A stretch of 45,057 bases of DNA from Pirellulales bacterium (GTDB lineage: Bacteria; Planctomycetota; Planctomycetia; Pirellulales; Thermoguttaceae): positions 1 through 45,057 of the forward strand of contig JAFGRD010000066.1 of assembly GCA_016935315.1 (NCBI GenBank), in the 5' to 3' direction. Numbering within the stretch: position 1 is the first letter of the stretch; each line of letters opens with the position of its first letter. Below the pieces are notes generated by a model that ran no database searches, had not been told where the DNA came from, and saw only the letters and a list, made by a program, of their open reading frames with translations. Made by a program: the position numbers and the translations under genes. Positions 36,101-43,795 of this stretch are shown in pieces.

Positions 36101-37155
36101 CAGGCCGTCTCCAGCACGGTCCCCTTCTCGAAACCGTAGGTCCGCTCCAGGGTTTCCGCCACGCCCCGAAAAATGGTTCGCTTCCAGCGCCCCATCTTGC
36201 GCCAGCGACCGACCAACTCGACGCAGCCCTGCTGGAACGACTTGGACGGGTCCGGGATCAGCCGCTCGGGATCAAAGCCGTAGACCTCGCCTAGACCGCT
36301 GCACTGGGGACACATCCCTTGCGGGCTGTTGAAGCTGAACAACTGCGGACTGGGCGGCTCGAAGCTCAGTTGGCAGTGCGTGCAGGCGTAGTGGGCCGAA
36401 AGCTGGATGTCGGTTGCCGGACCGCGCCCGTCGACGGCCTCGGCCGCGACGATCAGGTTTCCGTCGCCCATCCGCAACGCCAGCTCGACGGCCTCGGCCA
36501 AGCGCGGGCGGATCTTCGGCCCGGCCGCCAGCCGATCGACCACCACCTCGATGTTGTGGCGCATCTGCCGGTCCAGCCGCAGATCGTCGTGCAGCCGCAC
36601 CACGCTGCCGTCGACCCGGGCACGCGCGAAGCCCTGCTTCAACAGGTCTTCGAAAAGGTCGCGATACTCGCCCTTCTGCCCGCGGATCAGAGGGGCCAAC
36701 ACCAGGATCTGCGTGCCGTCGGGCAAGGCCGCGATCCGCTGCAGGATCTGTTCCCGGGTTTGGGCCGTGATCGGCCGCCCACAGTCGGGGCAATGTCCCT
36801 TGCCAACCCGGGCGTAGAGCACCCGCAAATAGTCGTAGATCTCGGTGATCGTCCCCACCGTCGAGCGGGGGCTCTGGCCAGTCGACTTCTGCGAGATCGA
36901 GATCGACGGGCTCAGCCCGGAAATCAGGTCCACGTCCGGCTTGGGCATCTGCCCGAGGAATTGCCGCGCGAAGCTCGAAAGGCTCTCCACATAGCGCCGC
37001 TGCCCCTCGGCATATAACGTGTCGAACGCCAGCGAGCTCTTCCCCGAGCCGCTCACCCCCGTCAGGCAAATCAACTGGTTGCGGGGTAGCCGCAACTCGA
37101 TATCCCGCAGGTTGTGCTCGCGGGCGCCCTTGATGACGATGTCGGAAGCGGCCAT
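30115..37155 (-). CDS. uvrA: Giant double UvrA (excinuclease ABC subunit A) with C-terminal extension
   Basis: The product has 2346 residues, about 2.5 times a normal UvrA. Two complete UvrA units are fused. Four P-loops are intact: GVSGSGKS at 33-40 and about 664, GPSGSGKS at about 1019, GTSGSGKS at about 1664. Signatures are LAGGEMQRIRLA, LSGGEAQRVKLA, LSGGEMQRIRLA and LSGGEAQRVKLA, with Walker B DEPSIGLH or DEPTTGLH/DEPTIGLH. Both units keep the C-terminal zinc finger pairs (CESCEGNG/CPVCEGHR and CEKCEGNG/CDTCRGRR). UvrA recognises bulky DNA lesions and loads UvrB. A Lys/Arg-rich insert (near 1965-1985) and an unassigned tail of about 360 residues follow. ATG 37155 starts the conserved part; the frame is open to 37335. 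Confidence 0.93.
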   Translation of the reverse strand: MAASDIVIKGAREHNLRDIELRLPRNQLICLTGVSGSGKSSLAFDTLYAEGQRRYVESLSSFARQFLGQMPKPDVDLISGLSPSISISQKSTGQSPRSTVGTITEIYDYLRVLYARVGKGHCPDCGRPITAQTREQILQRIAALPDGTQILVLAPLIRGQKGEYRDLFEDLLKQGFARARVDGSVVRLHDDLRLDRQMRHNIEVVVDRLAAGPKIRPRLAEAVELALRMGDGNLIVAAEAVDGRGPATDIQLSAHYACTHCQLSFEPPSPQLFSFNSPQGMCPQCSGLGEVYGFDPERLIPDPSKSFQQGCVELVGRWRKMGRWKRTIFRGVAETLERTYGFEKGTVLETAWEELDERLRDAMLHGTGELHVTFTWRDGPSGYKWGGQFEGIVPKLLSQYRNTRSRPQRRQLEKYMRVIGCARCHGQRLNPQARAVTIASASPQFADRPERSLPELSALAISDAEEFFRELQLDETGQVIAAEAVKEIRGRLRFLRNVGLDYLTLDRTAPTLAGGEMQRIRLAGQIGCGLVGVLYILDEPSIGLHSRDNGRLLDTLARLRDQGNTVVVVEHDEDTMRAADHIVDFGPGPGVRGGRVVATGPAEAIAAEPQSVTGQYLSGKQRIEVPARRRPVGQQRLVVRGAAHNNLKQIDVEIPLGVFVCVTGVSGSGKSSLVGDILVEALRRDLNFGIGDPGCHERIDGLEHLDKMIAIDQSPIGRTPRSNPATYIKVLDEIRALYTRLPESKARGYKPGRFSFNVAGGRCESCEGNGSNRLEMDFLADIWVTCPVCEGHRFNRETLQIRYKGKSIAQVLEMDVQEALDHFENIPKIRHKLQTLHDVGLDYMKLGQPSPTLSGGEAQRVKLARELVKKSTGQTLYLLDEPTTGLHFADIQLLLKVLHDFVDAGNTVLVVEHNLDVVKTADWIVDLGPEGGEQGGRIVAAGTPEQIAQNRRSYTGKALRAMLHGHAAVVPNAAAAKRGRKPARRTALAKAIKVRGARQHNLKDVDVEVPRDRLTVCCGPSGSGKSSLAMDTIYAEGQRRYVESLSAYARQFVGQMRKPKLDHIEGLSPAIAIEQKHTGHSPRSTVGTVTEIYDYLRILMSRLGEPFCPDCDVTIGTQSADEVIAKVMGRPDGTRLYLMAPLQIHVGEQYEALWDEIRASGYVRIRVDGQTHSIDEAPKIDRRRKHELEVVIDRVTVAPDARSRIADSVENALALGRGVLHVAHARADVPEPDWPTEVHSQHFACDRCGRSFQPLSPHNFSFNSSLGWCPACEGLGTQTGTNPAALLRDPKLTLAQGAVAIWPNVDGRLFPLMLEAFAQGSGVPADVPFEQLGAKHRRLIMHGTGDRWFDAPLPAAGSGPGHSRGSKRASPHPVLRFQYKGLYPALEEASRLSPAFRSRLEHLVDEVECSVCSGSRLRDDAAAVRLRGRAIDEYCRLPLGSLLEQFTAWQPDDTEREIAGELLREIRNRLQFLVDVGLDYLSLARPAPSLSGGEMQRIRLAAQVGSGLCGVLYVLDEPTIGLHARDNRRLLGALQKLRDLGNTLLVVEHDREVVESADQLLDFGPAAGRHGGQIVARGTPAQVAKRRASVTGPYLSGKKSIAVPTNRRMASVAERRAADGGGAAAGGAPNGAPDGWLEAVGARHNNLKNIHARIPLGAFTVVTGTSGSGKSSLVEDVLYNALARTLHRASTFAGAHDAIHGIELINKVIRVDQQPLGQTPTSNPATFTGVFDLIRSLYAQLPEAKLRGYTPRRFSFNVAGGRCEKCEGNGQLRIEMHFLPDVWVECDTCRGRRYNPETLAVCYHGRSIADVLEMPCGEAVKLFANIPKIRRILQTLCDVGLDYLTLGQSAPTLSGGEAQRVKLAAELSRPDTGRTLYLLDEPTTGLHFDDLAKLLDVLNRLVDLGNTVVVIEHNLDVIKTADWVIDLGPEAGDQGGHLVVAGTPEDVVAHSRQWQASQEKITKKKTRRKTKRPSPAKPAAKRHRSYTGEVLDPVLAAGPFAKRTPHDFAAEEATGAGDLDITEVGREAKMPWQIHGRHWHTIDRVGRTGHPCRWDGRVLGAIVDRIQEEEGLFSETDWGNRTVVEVRAAKKSDGWFFHAITGEEWLLKLKFRTARNTFRREELIGRLDLKPLNDVPELPLYGTEPRVRCKNLRGPWQEVELRVHGFQEIDRPEFWEFVDQAVAGFAAFTERVQHGAAVLQPWKQLGQKWHLARKGFPLGKKVAWGADLLEELCELLSATAPKAQTLWNNKQVVPWYVAEQREPWAAVQTKKVDAVYLHLTGPKNRFPLGRIAGLGHEPDIDGQHAGYDVIHLKFRSAADLARGNLAKFLKEHLAAVRKRRKAPIAG

Positions 37156-37493
37156 TTGGCGGTTGCGGAAAAGACGATGGTTGCGGCGAATTTGGCAGGG
37201 CGACGGCAAATCTTGAATTCTAGCGCGCCGACGGGCAGCCGCACAGGGAGCCACCGGCCGCAACCCCCGAAAGATCGCCTGTCGCGCCCGGCGATCTCCG
37301 TCCGTCGGATGACGCGCGATTGAATCGAGGGCCAATAAACCCTATTGCAGATTGAACTTACGTCAACCGCATTGAGGCGGCTTCGGCTACAATTGGGCTG
37401 AAATCGGATGCATTGCGAGAAGCGGGCCGTCCTGGCGAGTTATCTTGCGGAAGTCACCTCGCCTGGACAGTGGACAGGTCGCCTGCGACACTA
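37156..37493. other. Divergent intergenic region between uvrA and the acyltransferase
   Basis: No gene can be supported. A 29-codon frame (37408-37497) ends at the TGA in the left arm of the repeat copy, following a TACAAT at about 37389-37394, but it has no ribosome site. A TAGAAT on the minus strand near 37215 could serve uvrA but lacks a convincing -35 box. Confidence 0.35.
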
Positions 37494-37592
37494 CTGACGT
37501 TTGCACAGTCCATGCGCGAGGGCGACCAACGGGAGCCCGATTTTTCCGGCCTCCCGTTGGTCGGCCTTGATCGGTCGCAATGCAAACATCAA
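37494..37592 (+). repeat. 99-bp palindromic element, copy 4
   Basis: Left arm CTGACGTTTGCA (37494-37505) and right arm TGCAAACATCAA (37581-37592) flank the perfect inner stem CGACCAACGGGAG/CTCCCGTTGGTCG. It ends 24 bases before the acyltransferase start, so it would be part of the leader. The arms differ from copy 3 by paired changes that keep the stem. Confidence 0.85.
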
Positions 37593-37616
37593 TAGACACG
37601 GCCGTTCGGTGGTGCC

Positions 37617-38831
37617 ATGAATCGCCAACCGTTCCAGACGCCGCCCTGTTGGTGGTCTCCCAAGCTGAGCCCGACGTGGGTCCGCCTTTGGCGCCCCGTC
37701 CGCCGGCGGATGCAGCGCAGGGAACAGCGGCTCCTGCAAATCGAGGTCCACGGGGCGGAGAACCTCCGCCGGGCCCTCGGCAGAAATCAGGGGGTCCTGG
37801 TCACGCCCAACCATTCCAGCCATGCCGACTGCTATGCCTTCCACGGCGCGGCCGACCAGGTGGGGTGCTGCTTCTACTTCATGATCGCCTGGCAGGTCTT
37901 CCAGCGCGGCAGCCGGCTGCGGCGGCGGGCCCTGCGGCAGCACGGCTGCTTTAGCGTCGATCGCGAAGGGACCGACATGCGGGCGTTTCGCCAGGCCGTC
38001 GAAATCCTCCAGTCCAGTTCCCACCCGCTGGTCGTCTTTCCCGAAGGCGAAGTCTACCACCTCAGCGAACGGATCACGCCCTTTCGCGACGGCCCGGCGG
38101 CCATGGCCCTGCTGGCGGCCAGGAAGGGCCGGCGCCCCGTGGTCTGCGTCCCTTGCGCCATGAAGTACCACTACATCGAGGACCCCACGCCCGAGTTGCT
38201 GCGGCTGATGGACGACCTGGAGCGGGCCGTGTTCTGGCGGCCACGCCGCGACCTGTCGCTGCCCGAGCGGATCTATCGCCTGGCCGAGGGGCTGCTGGCC
38301 CTGAAGGAACTCGAATTCTTCGGAACCACGGGCTCCGGACCGGTTCCCGAGCGGATCGCCGCGCTGATCCGGTGCGTCCTCGGTACACTCGACAACCGCT
38401 ACGGAATCGATTCGTCCGCCTCCACGGTTCCCGAGCGGGTCAAGGCGCTGCGACACCGAGCCATCGAAACAATGGAGAGCTTGTCCGGCGGCGACCCTGA
38501 CCGGAGACAATGCGGCGAGGACTTGGACGATTTGTTCCTGGTGGTCCAGGCTTTCAGCTATCCGGGCGACTACGTATCGCAGCGGCCCAGCATCGAGCGG
38601 ATCGCCGAGACGCTCGACAAGTTCGAAGAAGACGTCTTGGGGGTGAAAACGGCAACGATCCGCGGCGCCCGCAGGGCGACCGTCTGTTTCGGCGAGCCGA
38701 TTGACGTGGAAACCGGTCGCGGCCGGAAGACGGTGGCCGGAGACCTTACGCGGCTGCTCGAGCAACACGGGCAGGCGCTGCTCAATGAGATCGGCCCGCC
38801 CGCCGATCGAGATTTCGGCGACTCGATGTGA
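37617..38831 (+). CDS. PlsC-type 1-acyl-glycerol-phosphate acyltransferase-like protein
   Basis: The product has 404 residues. The acyltransferase block I motif NHSSHAD starts at residue 65 (H-x4-D catalytic pair) and block III FPEGEV at about 141. The family moves acyl groups to glycerolipids or other lipids at the membrane. The C-terminal 180 residues lie beyond the PlsC core and contain charged helices (SQRPSIERIAETLDKFEED) of unknown role. It is transcribed away from uvrA and followed after 95 bases by a hydrolase gene. The exact acceptor is unknown. Confidence 0.82.
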   Translation: MNRQPFQTPPCWWSPKLSPTWVRLWRPVRRRMQRREQRLLQIEVHGAENLRRALGRNQGVLVTPNHSSHADCYAFHGAADQVGCCFYFMIAWQVFQRGSRLRRRALRQHGCFSVDREGTDMRAFRQAVEILQSSSHPLVVFPEGEVYHLSERITPFRDGPAAMALLAARKGRRPVVCVPCAMKYHYIEDPTPELLRLMDDLERAVFWRPRRDLSLPERIYRLAEGLLALKELEFFGTTGSGPVPERIAALIRCVLGTLDNRYGIDSSASTVPERVKALRHRAIETMESLSGGDPDRRQCGEDLDDLFLVVQAFSYPGDYVSQRPSIERIAETLDKFEEDVLGVKTATIRGARRATVCFGEPIDVETGRGRKTVAGDLTRLLEQHGQALLNEIGPPADRDFGDSM

Positions 38832-38926
38832 GATACACGGCCTAGTCCCGTGGTTTCCCCCTCGGAACGCATGCGACAAGGTGCCCCTTCTTTCGCAACC
38901 TCCAAGACAAGAAAACGGATCGAGCC

Positions 38927-40090
38927 ATGATGCAGCACGGGAATCTGTCTCGACGGCAATACCTCGCCTCGTTGCTGGCAGGCTGTTCGTTGCCGAGTTG
39001 GCTTCGGGCCGCGGAGTCGGAGCTTCAAGAGGACGTCTCCTGGTTGGCCGACGTGCAGCGACCGCCCGCCCCGCGGCCGGCCGACGCCCCGAGACTCGGC
39101 GACCTGTTGATCGACGACGACGGCCGGAAGATCACCACGCTCGACGGCTGGAAGCGCCGACGGGACACGATCCGCCGCCGCTGGCACCAGTTCCTCGGCC
39201 CTCTGCCGCGAACCCGACAGGGGCCGCCGCCGTGGGAGGTGATCGCCGAGGACCGCCCCGCTGTTCAAGAAGGGGGCGGCGTGGTGCGGCAGTTGATCCG
39301 CTACGAGGTCGAGCCGGGCCTGCCCGTCGAAGCGTATTTGCTCAAGCCCTCCGAGCCGCGGCCCCGTTGTCCGGGCGTGGTGGTATTGCACTCGACCGTT
39401 CGCCAGACGATCCGCCAGCCGGCCGGCGTGGAGGGCAGCCCGGAAAAGGCCTTCGGGCTGAAGATGGCCCGCCGGGGCTACGCGGCGATTTGCCCCCGCT
39501 GCTTCCTGTGGTCCGACGATCTGTCGATCCCCTACGACGAGCACGTGAAGCGTTTTCGCGCCCGGCATCCGCGATCGAAAGGAATGGCCAAAATGCTCCA
39601 CGACGCCACGGTCGCCGTGGACATTCTGGCCGCGCTGCCCGAGGTCGATCCCCAGCGGCTGGGCGCCGTGGGACATTCGCTGGGCGCCAAGGAGGTGCTT
39701 TACCTGGCGGCCTTCGACGAGCGTGTCCGAGTGGCCGTCAGCAGCGAGGGAGGCATCGGCACGCGGTTCTCCAACTGGGACGCTCCCTGGTATCTAGGCA
39801 AGGATGTCCTCCGCGAAGGATTCACCCGCGAGCACCACGAGTTGTTGGCGCTGGTCGCGCCGCGGCCGTTTCTGCTGCTCGGCGGCGATTCGGCCGACGG
39901 CGCGCGAAGCTGGCCGTTTGTCGAGGCCGTGCTGCCGGTCTACCGACTCTACGGCGGCACGCCGCGCGTCGGCCTGTTCAACCACCGGCAGGGGCACAGC
40001 GTCCCGCCGGAAGCCGCACGGCGCATCGACCAGTGGTTCGACACCTATTGCCGAGCGTCGCCGCAAGTGATGAATCGTGCAAAGAGATAG
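38927..40090 (+). CDS. Exported alpha/beta hydrolase (dienelactone-hydrolase/acetyl-esterase-like)
   Basis: The product has 387 residues. The N-terminus SRRQYLASLLAGC combines a twin-arginine motif with an LAGC lipobox (Cys20), suggesting Tat export and possible lipidation. The hydrolase core has nucleophile elbow GHSLGA (Ser about 252), an Asp in LLLGGDSADG (about 325) and His in GHSVPPEA (about 357). Planctomycete paralogues of this type are annotated as esterases; the substrate is unknown. Shine-Dalgarno is weak. An intrinsic terminator lies about 260 bases downstream. Confidence 0.8.
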   Translation: MMQHGNLSRRQYLASLLAGCSLPSWLRAAESELQEDVSWLADVQRPPAPRPADAPRLGDLLIDDDGRKITTLDGWKRRRDTIRRRWHQFLGPLPRTRQGPPPWEVIAEDRPAVQEGGGVVRQLIRYEVEPGLPVEAYLLKPSEPRPRCPGVVVLHSTVRQTIRQPAGVEGSPEKAFGLKMARRGYAAICPRCFLWSDDLSIPYDEHVKRFRARHPRSKGMAKMLHDATVAVDILAALPEVDPQRLGAVGHSLGAKEVLYLAAFDERVRVAVSSEGGIGTRFSNWDAPWYLGKDVLREGFTREHHELLALVAPRPFLLLGGDSADGARSWPFVEAVLPVYRLYGGTPRVGLFNHRQGHSVPPEAARRIDQWFDTYCRASPQVMNRAKR

Positions 40091-40349
40091 CGACCCCGCA
40101 AGGCCGCAAGCCACTGTTCCCAGCAGTGCTTCGCTGAATTCGATCATTCCTGCGCGTCGGCCAAAGGCAACTCCGAACCGCCGAAGACAGGCAACCGCAA
40201 CACGATCCACTCGGGCTTGAGTGGGATTGCCCGCCGCCACCGGATCGTCGGCCCCCGGTCGTGGCAGCCATCCGAGGGTGAACCCATTCGGCCTCCAGCT
40301 GATTGTCAACCAGCACCCCGCCCGACCTGCTACACCGGCTGGTTGCTCT

Positions 40350-40396
40350 CTCCGTCCGCGGCAAGAACGGCCGCAGCGCCGCCACGGAGTTTTTTT
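40350..40396 (+). terminator. Intrinsic terminator
   Basis: CTCCGT (40350-40355) pairs with ACGGAG (40384-40389), with inner GCGGC (40358-40362) and GCCGC (40370-40374), and seven T follow at 40390-40396. This is the only classical stem plus T-tract I found. It ends the hydrolase transcript or an unidentified RNA in 40091-40349. Confidence 0.65.
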
Positions 40397-41006
40397 CCAG
40401 CCAGCGGTGACTTTTTTGCGGTGAACCGCAAATCCTGTTTCCGCGAGGATTCCTTCGGCTGTTTAAGGTCTTTCCCCCCAGACAGATTCCTTCGCCGAGC
40501 TAAGTGTTTTCCCCCATGCGGCCCCGTGGCTACGGGGGAGTCTTCCAAGGCCGCATGCACCGAGACGTCTTTCCAAAGGCCCTGGGCACAATGCGTTAGC
40601 ACGATCCGTCGCGAGCCGGCAACACGTCCCGATGCACGACCGAATTCCCTGCTCCGCCGCGGGGCGCGCCGTCTTGCCGAAGTCCCGACCAGCCGGGAGA
40701 TCCTGGCAAGCGCATGTCGGTGGTCAAGACCTGCCCAAAAAAATGCGATCAAACGGAACCGCATGCAGATTTGCATGGTAACGTTGTCTGACGGCTGAAC
40801 GGCCGTTTGGGGGGGCAGGCGGATGCGTCCCGAGCAGCCGTGTCGCTCGCGCGGGCCGCTGAGTCGGGTGTGCACCGGCCGCGCGCCGGACGCGCAGTGA
40901 GGCGTCTTCTCCCGTGCATGAGAAGACAGCCTTGGCTGCGTGTTCTTTGGTCGGCTGTCGTGTGCCAAGGACAGTTCAGACGCCCTCTTCAGAAAGGACC
41001 GACATC
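40397..41006 (+). other. Structured intergenic region upstream of the chemoreceptor
   Basis: No gene is supported. Perfect hairpins follow one another: TTTGCGG/CCGCAAA (40415-40432), AATCCT/AGGATT (40431-40451), CATGCGGCC/GGCCGCATG (40515-40557) with an alternative CCCCGT/ACGGGG (40522-40537), and CATGCA/TGCATG (40762-40777). GATTCCTTCG recurs near 40449 and 40485. It may be a long leader or a separate RNA. Confidence 0.4.
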
Positions 41007-43262
41007 ATGAGAATGACTGTTGGCAGAAAGCTCGGTTTCGCCTCTTGTATTCTGGCCCTGTGCGTGGCCGGCGCGATGCTGTTGAGCAGGCACTACTCTT
41101 CCGAGGCCAAAGCGGCCGCACAACGGGCGAAGGCCCACGCAGCCCAATTCGGAAAGTCGCTCGAGGAATTCCGCGGGAAGCACCAACAAGAAGGCGGCGA
41201 GCGGTCTCTGGCGAGACTCCAGGAAATCGACCAGACCGACTTGAACGCGGCCTTGGACGCCTCGATCGCCGGCGCCGACCGTGTGGCCCGATGGAGCCTC
41301 ATCCTGGGCGGCATCGCTCTGCTCGTGTTGGGGTGGGTAGCCTGGGTGCTCTTCCGATCGATGACGCGCAACGTCGGGAAGATCTCCGGCGCATTGGCCA
41401 AGGCCGCCGAAGGCGACTACTCCCAGAGAGTCGGCGTGAAGTCCAGGGACGAGTTCGGCCAGATGGCCGAGACCCTGAACCGGTGCCTTCGTGCGACCGA
41501 GGCGTCGATGGAGAATGCCCGGAAGTGTGTTACCAACATGAACAACCTGCCCACGCCCATCGTGGCGATCGACCGCGATTTCACCATCACGTCGATCAAC
41601 CCAGCCGGAGCCGGCGTGCTCGGCGCCGCACCCGAGCAGTGCGTCGGCAGGAAGTGCTACGATCTGTTCAAGACGCCGCACTGCAATACGCCCGAATGCC
41701 GCTGTGCCCGGGCGATGCAGGAAGACGGCGTTTTCACCGGCGAGACCGTGGCCGATCCGGGAGGGCTGAACCTTCCCATCCGCTACACCGGCGCGCCGAT
41801 CAAGGACACCGACGGCCAGGTCGTCGGAGCCGTCGAGTTCGTGCTGGACCAGACCGAGGCCAGGAAGGCCCTGGAAGAGGCGCAGAGATCCGTCGACAAT
41901 ATCAACAACATCCCCACGCCCATCATGACCGTCGACAAGGAAATGAACGTCACTTTCATGAATCCCGCGGGGGCCGAGACGCTGGGGATGACTCCCGAGC
42001 AGTGTGCCGGCAGGAAGTGCTACGATCTGTTCAAGACGCCGCACTGCAATACGCCGCAGTGCCGCTGTGCCCAGGCGATGAAGGAGAACCGGGTGTGCAC
42101 CGGCGAAACGGTGGCCGACCCGGACGGCCTCAACGTGCCCATCCTCTACACCGGCGCGCCGATCCAGGACGCCCAGGGTCAGATCGTCGGCGCCTTGGAG
42201 TACGTCGTGCCGATCGAGGTTGTCCAGCAGACGGAGCTCGTCCAGAGCGCGCAGCGACGGGCACGGAAGGTAGCCGAGTTCCAGGAGCGGGAGGTCGGCA
42301 AGGTCTCGACACTCATGCGGCAGATCGCCAACGGTGACCTGACGCAACGCTACGCGGTGGCCAAGGCCGACGAGGATACCGCGGGTGTCTTCGAGAGCTT
42401 CTCGGCCATTGCCGAGGCCACCAACGCCACGGTGGACAACCTGCGGTCAATGATCGGCCAGGTGACCGAGAGTGCCGCCCAGTTCAACGAGGGCTCTCGT
42501 GTGATCGCCGAGAGTGCCCAAACCCTGGCTCAAGGCGCGCAAACGCAAAGCTCGAGCGTCGAGGAGATGACGGCTTCCATCGAGGAGCTGGCCCGGTCGA
42601 TCCAAGGCGTCAAGGATAACGCCACCGAGGCAGATCGCGTGGCCAAGCAGACCAGCCAGCTCGCCGAGCAAGGCGGCCACGCCGTGCACATGTCGGTCGA
42701 GGCCATGAGCCTCATCAAGGCGAGCTCCTCTCAGATCAGCGAGATCATCCAGGTGATCTCCGAAATCGCCAGCCAGACCAACCTGCTGGCCCTAAACGCG
42801 GCCATCGAAGCGGCCCGGGCCGGCGAACACGGCATGGGCTTCGCCGTCGTGGCCGACGAAGTCCGCAAGCTGGCCGAACGGTCCAACCAGGCCGCCGGCG
42901 AAATCTCCACCTTGATCCGCGAATCCGCCCAGCGCGTCGAGGAAGGCGTGAGCCTCAGCGACGAGACGGGCAAGTCGCTGCGGGAGATCATCGAGGGGGT
43001 CGAGGGCACCGCAGACAAGATCGCCGAGATCGCCACCACCGCGATCCAGCAGGCCGCCAATGCGGAAGAGGTTTCGCGGGCGATCCAGGGCGTTGCCGAC
43101 GTCACCGAGCAGTCGGCCGCCGGCAGCGAGGAGATGGCTTCCAGCAGCGAAGAACTCGGGGCCCAGGCCGCCGCACTCCGCGAGCTGGTCGATCGGTTCA
43201 AGACCGACCACGGCCACGCCTCCGGCGTCCGCGAAGAGAACGGGTCTTTCGCCCGCGCCTGA
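41007..43262 (+). CDS. Methyl-accepting chemotaxis protein with tandem Cys-rich PAS domains
   Basis: The product has 751 residues. Membrane segments at about 9-28 and 96-116 enclose a short 65-residue external loop; HAMP follows (about 117-170). Two PAS domains start near 178 and 299, each with a C-x8-C-x4-C-x-C cluster inside [16 protein letters not shown] (about 217-235 and 338-356). A second HAMP-like stretch ([20 protein letters not shown]) leads to the MCP signalling hairpin with tip [26 protein letters not shown] (about 585-610). No C-terminal NWETF-type CheR tether is seen. Sensing is probably cytoplasmic through the PAS pair; the cysteines could bind a metal, cluster or haem. ATG 41007 is chosen for AAAGGA 8 bases upstream. 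Confidence 0.9.
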   Translation: MRMTVGRKLGFASCILALCVAGAMLLSRHYSSEAKAAAQRAKAHAAQFGKSLEEFRGKHQQEGGERSLARLQEIDQTDLNAALDASIAGADRVARWSLILGGIALLVLGWVAWVLFRSMTRNVGKISGALAKAAEGDYSQRVGVKSRDEFGQMAETLNRCLRATEASMENARKCVTNMNNLPTPIVAIDRDFTITSINPAGAGVLGAAPEQCVGRKCYDLFKTPHCNTPECRCARAMQEDGVFTGETVADPGGLNLPIRYTGAPIKDTDGQVVGAVEFVLDQTEARKALEEAQRSVDNINNIPTPIMTVDKEMNVTFMNPAGAETLGMTPEQCAGRKCYDLFKTPHCNTPQCRCAQAMKENRVCTGETVADPDGLNVPILYTGAPIQDAQGQIVGALEYVVPIEVVQQTELVQSAQRRARKVAEFQEREVGKVSTLMRQIANGDLTQRYAVAKADEDTAGVFESFSAIAEATNATVDNLRSMIGQVTESAAQFNEGSRVIAESAQTLAQGAQTQSSSVEEMTASIEELARSIQGVKDNATEADRVAKQTSQLAEQGGHAVHMSVEAMSLIKASSSQISEIIQVISEIASQTNLLALNAAIEAARAGEHGMGFAVVADEVRKLAERSNQAAGEISTLIRESAQRVEEGVSLSDETGKSLREIIEGVEGTADKIAEIATTAIQQAANAEEVSRAIQGVADVTEQSAAGSEEMASSSEELGAQAAALRELVDRFKTDHGHASGVREENGSFARA
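41538..42220 (+). repeat. Tandem duplication encoding the two PAS domains
   Basis: The two PAS-coding units are offset by 363 bases (121 codons). The block from 41645 and that from 42008 are identical for over 40 bases around the cysteine cluster, while flanks are diverged. This points to duplication with strong constraint or recent conversion over the cysteine motif. Confidence 0.8.
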
Positions 43263-43349
43263 GCCCAAGAGCCAAGCGGAACCGATCCGGCGCCGAGGCA
43301 CCGCAGCCACGCAGGATGCGTGGCTCGGGTGGCCGGCGGGGAGCTGCCG

Positions 43350-43380
43350 GTAGCTTGGATTCGCAAGAGTCCAGCCGCGT
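43350..43380 (+). repeat. GCAR-loop hairpin repeat, copy C
   Basis: GTAGCTTGGATTC and GAGTCCAGC pair around a GCAA loop with one bulge and one wobble; CAGCCGCGT follows as in copy B. The surrounding 43263-43642 carries no gene I can support. Confidence 0.6.
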
Positions 43381-43642
43381 CGAATGCGTGCTGGCACGCA
43401 TCAGGCACTCTCGCCACCCATGCTCGCGCGGTCGAAGATGATCTCGGACCGTTCCTGAAGCAGCTGGACCCGCCGTTGCACGCCCCAGCACCCCGGAACC
43501 AGCGACGATTCGTGGCATGAGCCCTGTCCACCTTTTCCTATCACGGTTTGAGGGCCTGCTATATCGAATCCCTATGGCGTGATAGCGAAAAGACTTCTGG
43601 AACGAAAGTCGCGGCGCGGTCCCGGCCCCAAACTACCCAGAG

Positions 43643-43671
43643 TTGACTATCTTTCCAAGCATAATTAGAAT
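43643..43671 (+). promoter_or_regulatory. Sigma-70-type promoter for cysK
   Basis: TTGACT (43643-43648) and TAGAAT (43666-43671), each five of six to consensus, are separated by 17 bases in a locally AT-rich patch. The transcript would start near 43678 with a leader of about 118 bases. Confidence 0.65.
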
Positions 43672-43795
43672 TTCACGCGAATGCCGGGCGATAAATGTCA
43701 ATTAAGATGATTGTGATAGTGACCAATCGGGGCCGCCGGCGTCATTCCTGAAACGTCACTTGGCTCTGCTTACCCTTTTCCTTGTGAGGAATGCT

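Noticed and set aside
40330-40968. 212-codon minus-strand frame upstream of the chemoreceptor
   Set aside because: No Shine-Dalgarno, no motif and composition like a shadow frame; the hairpins fit non-coding DNA better.
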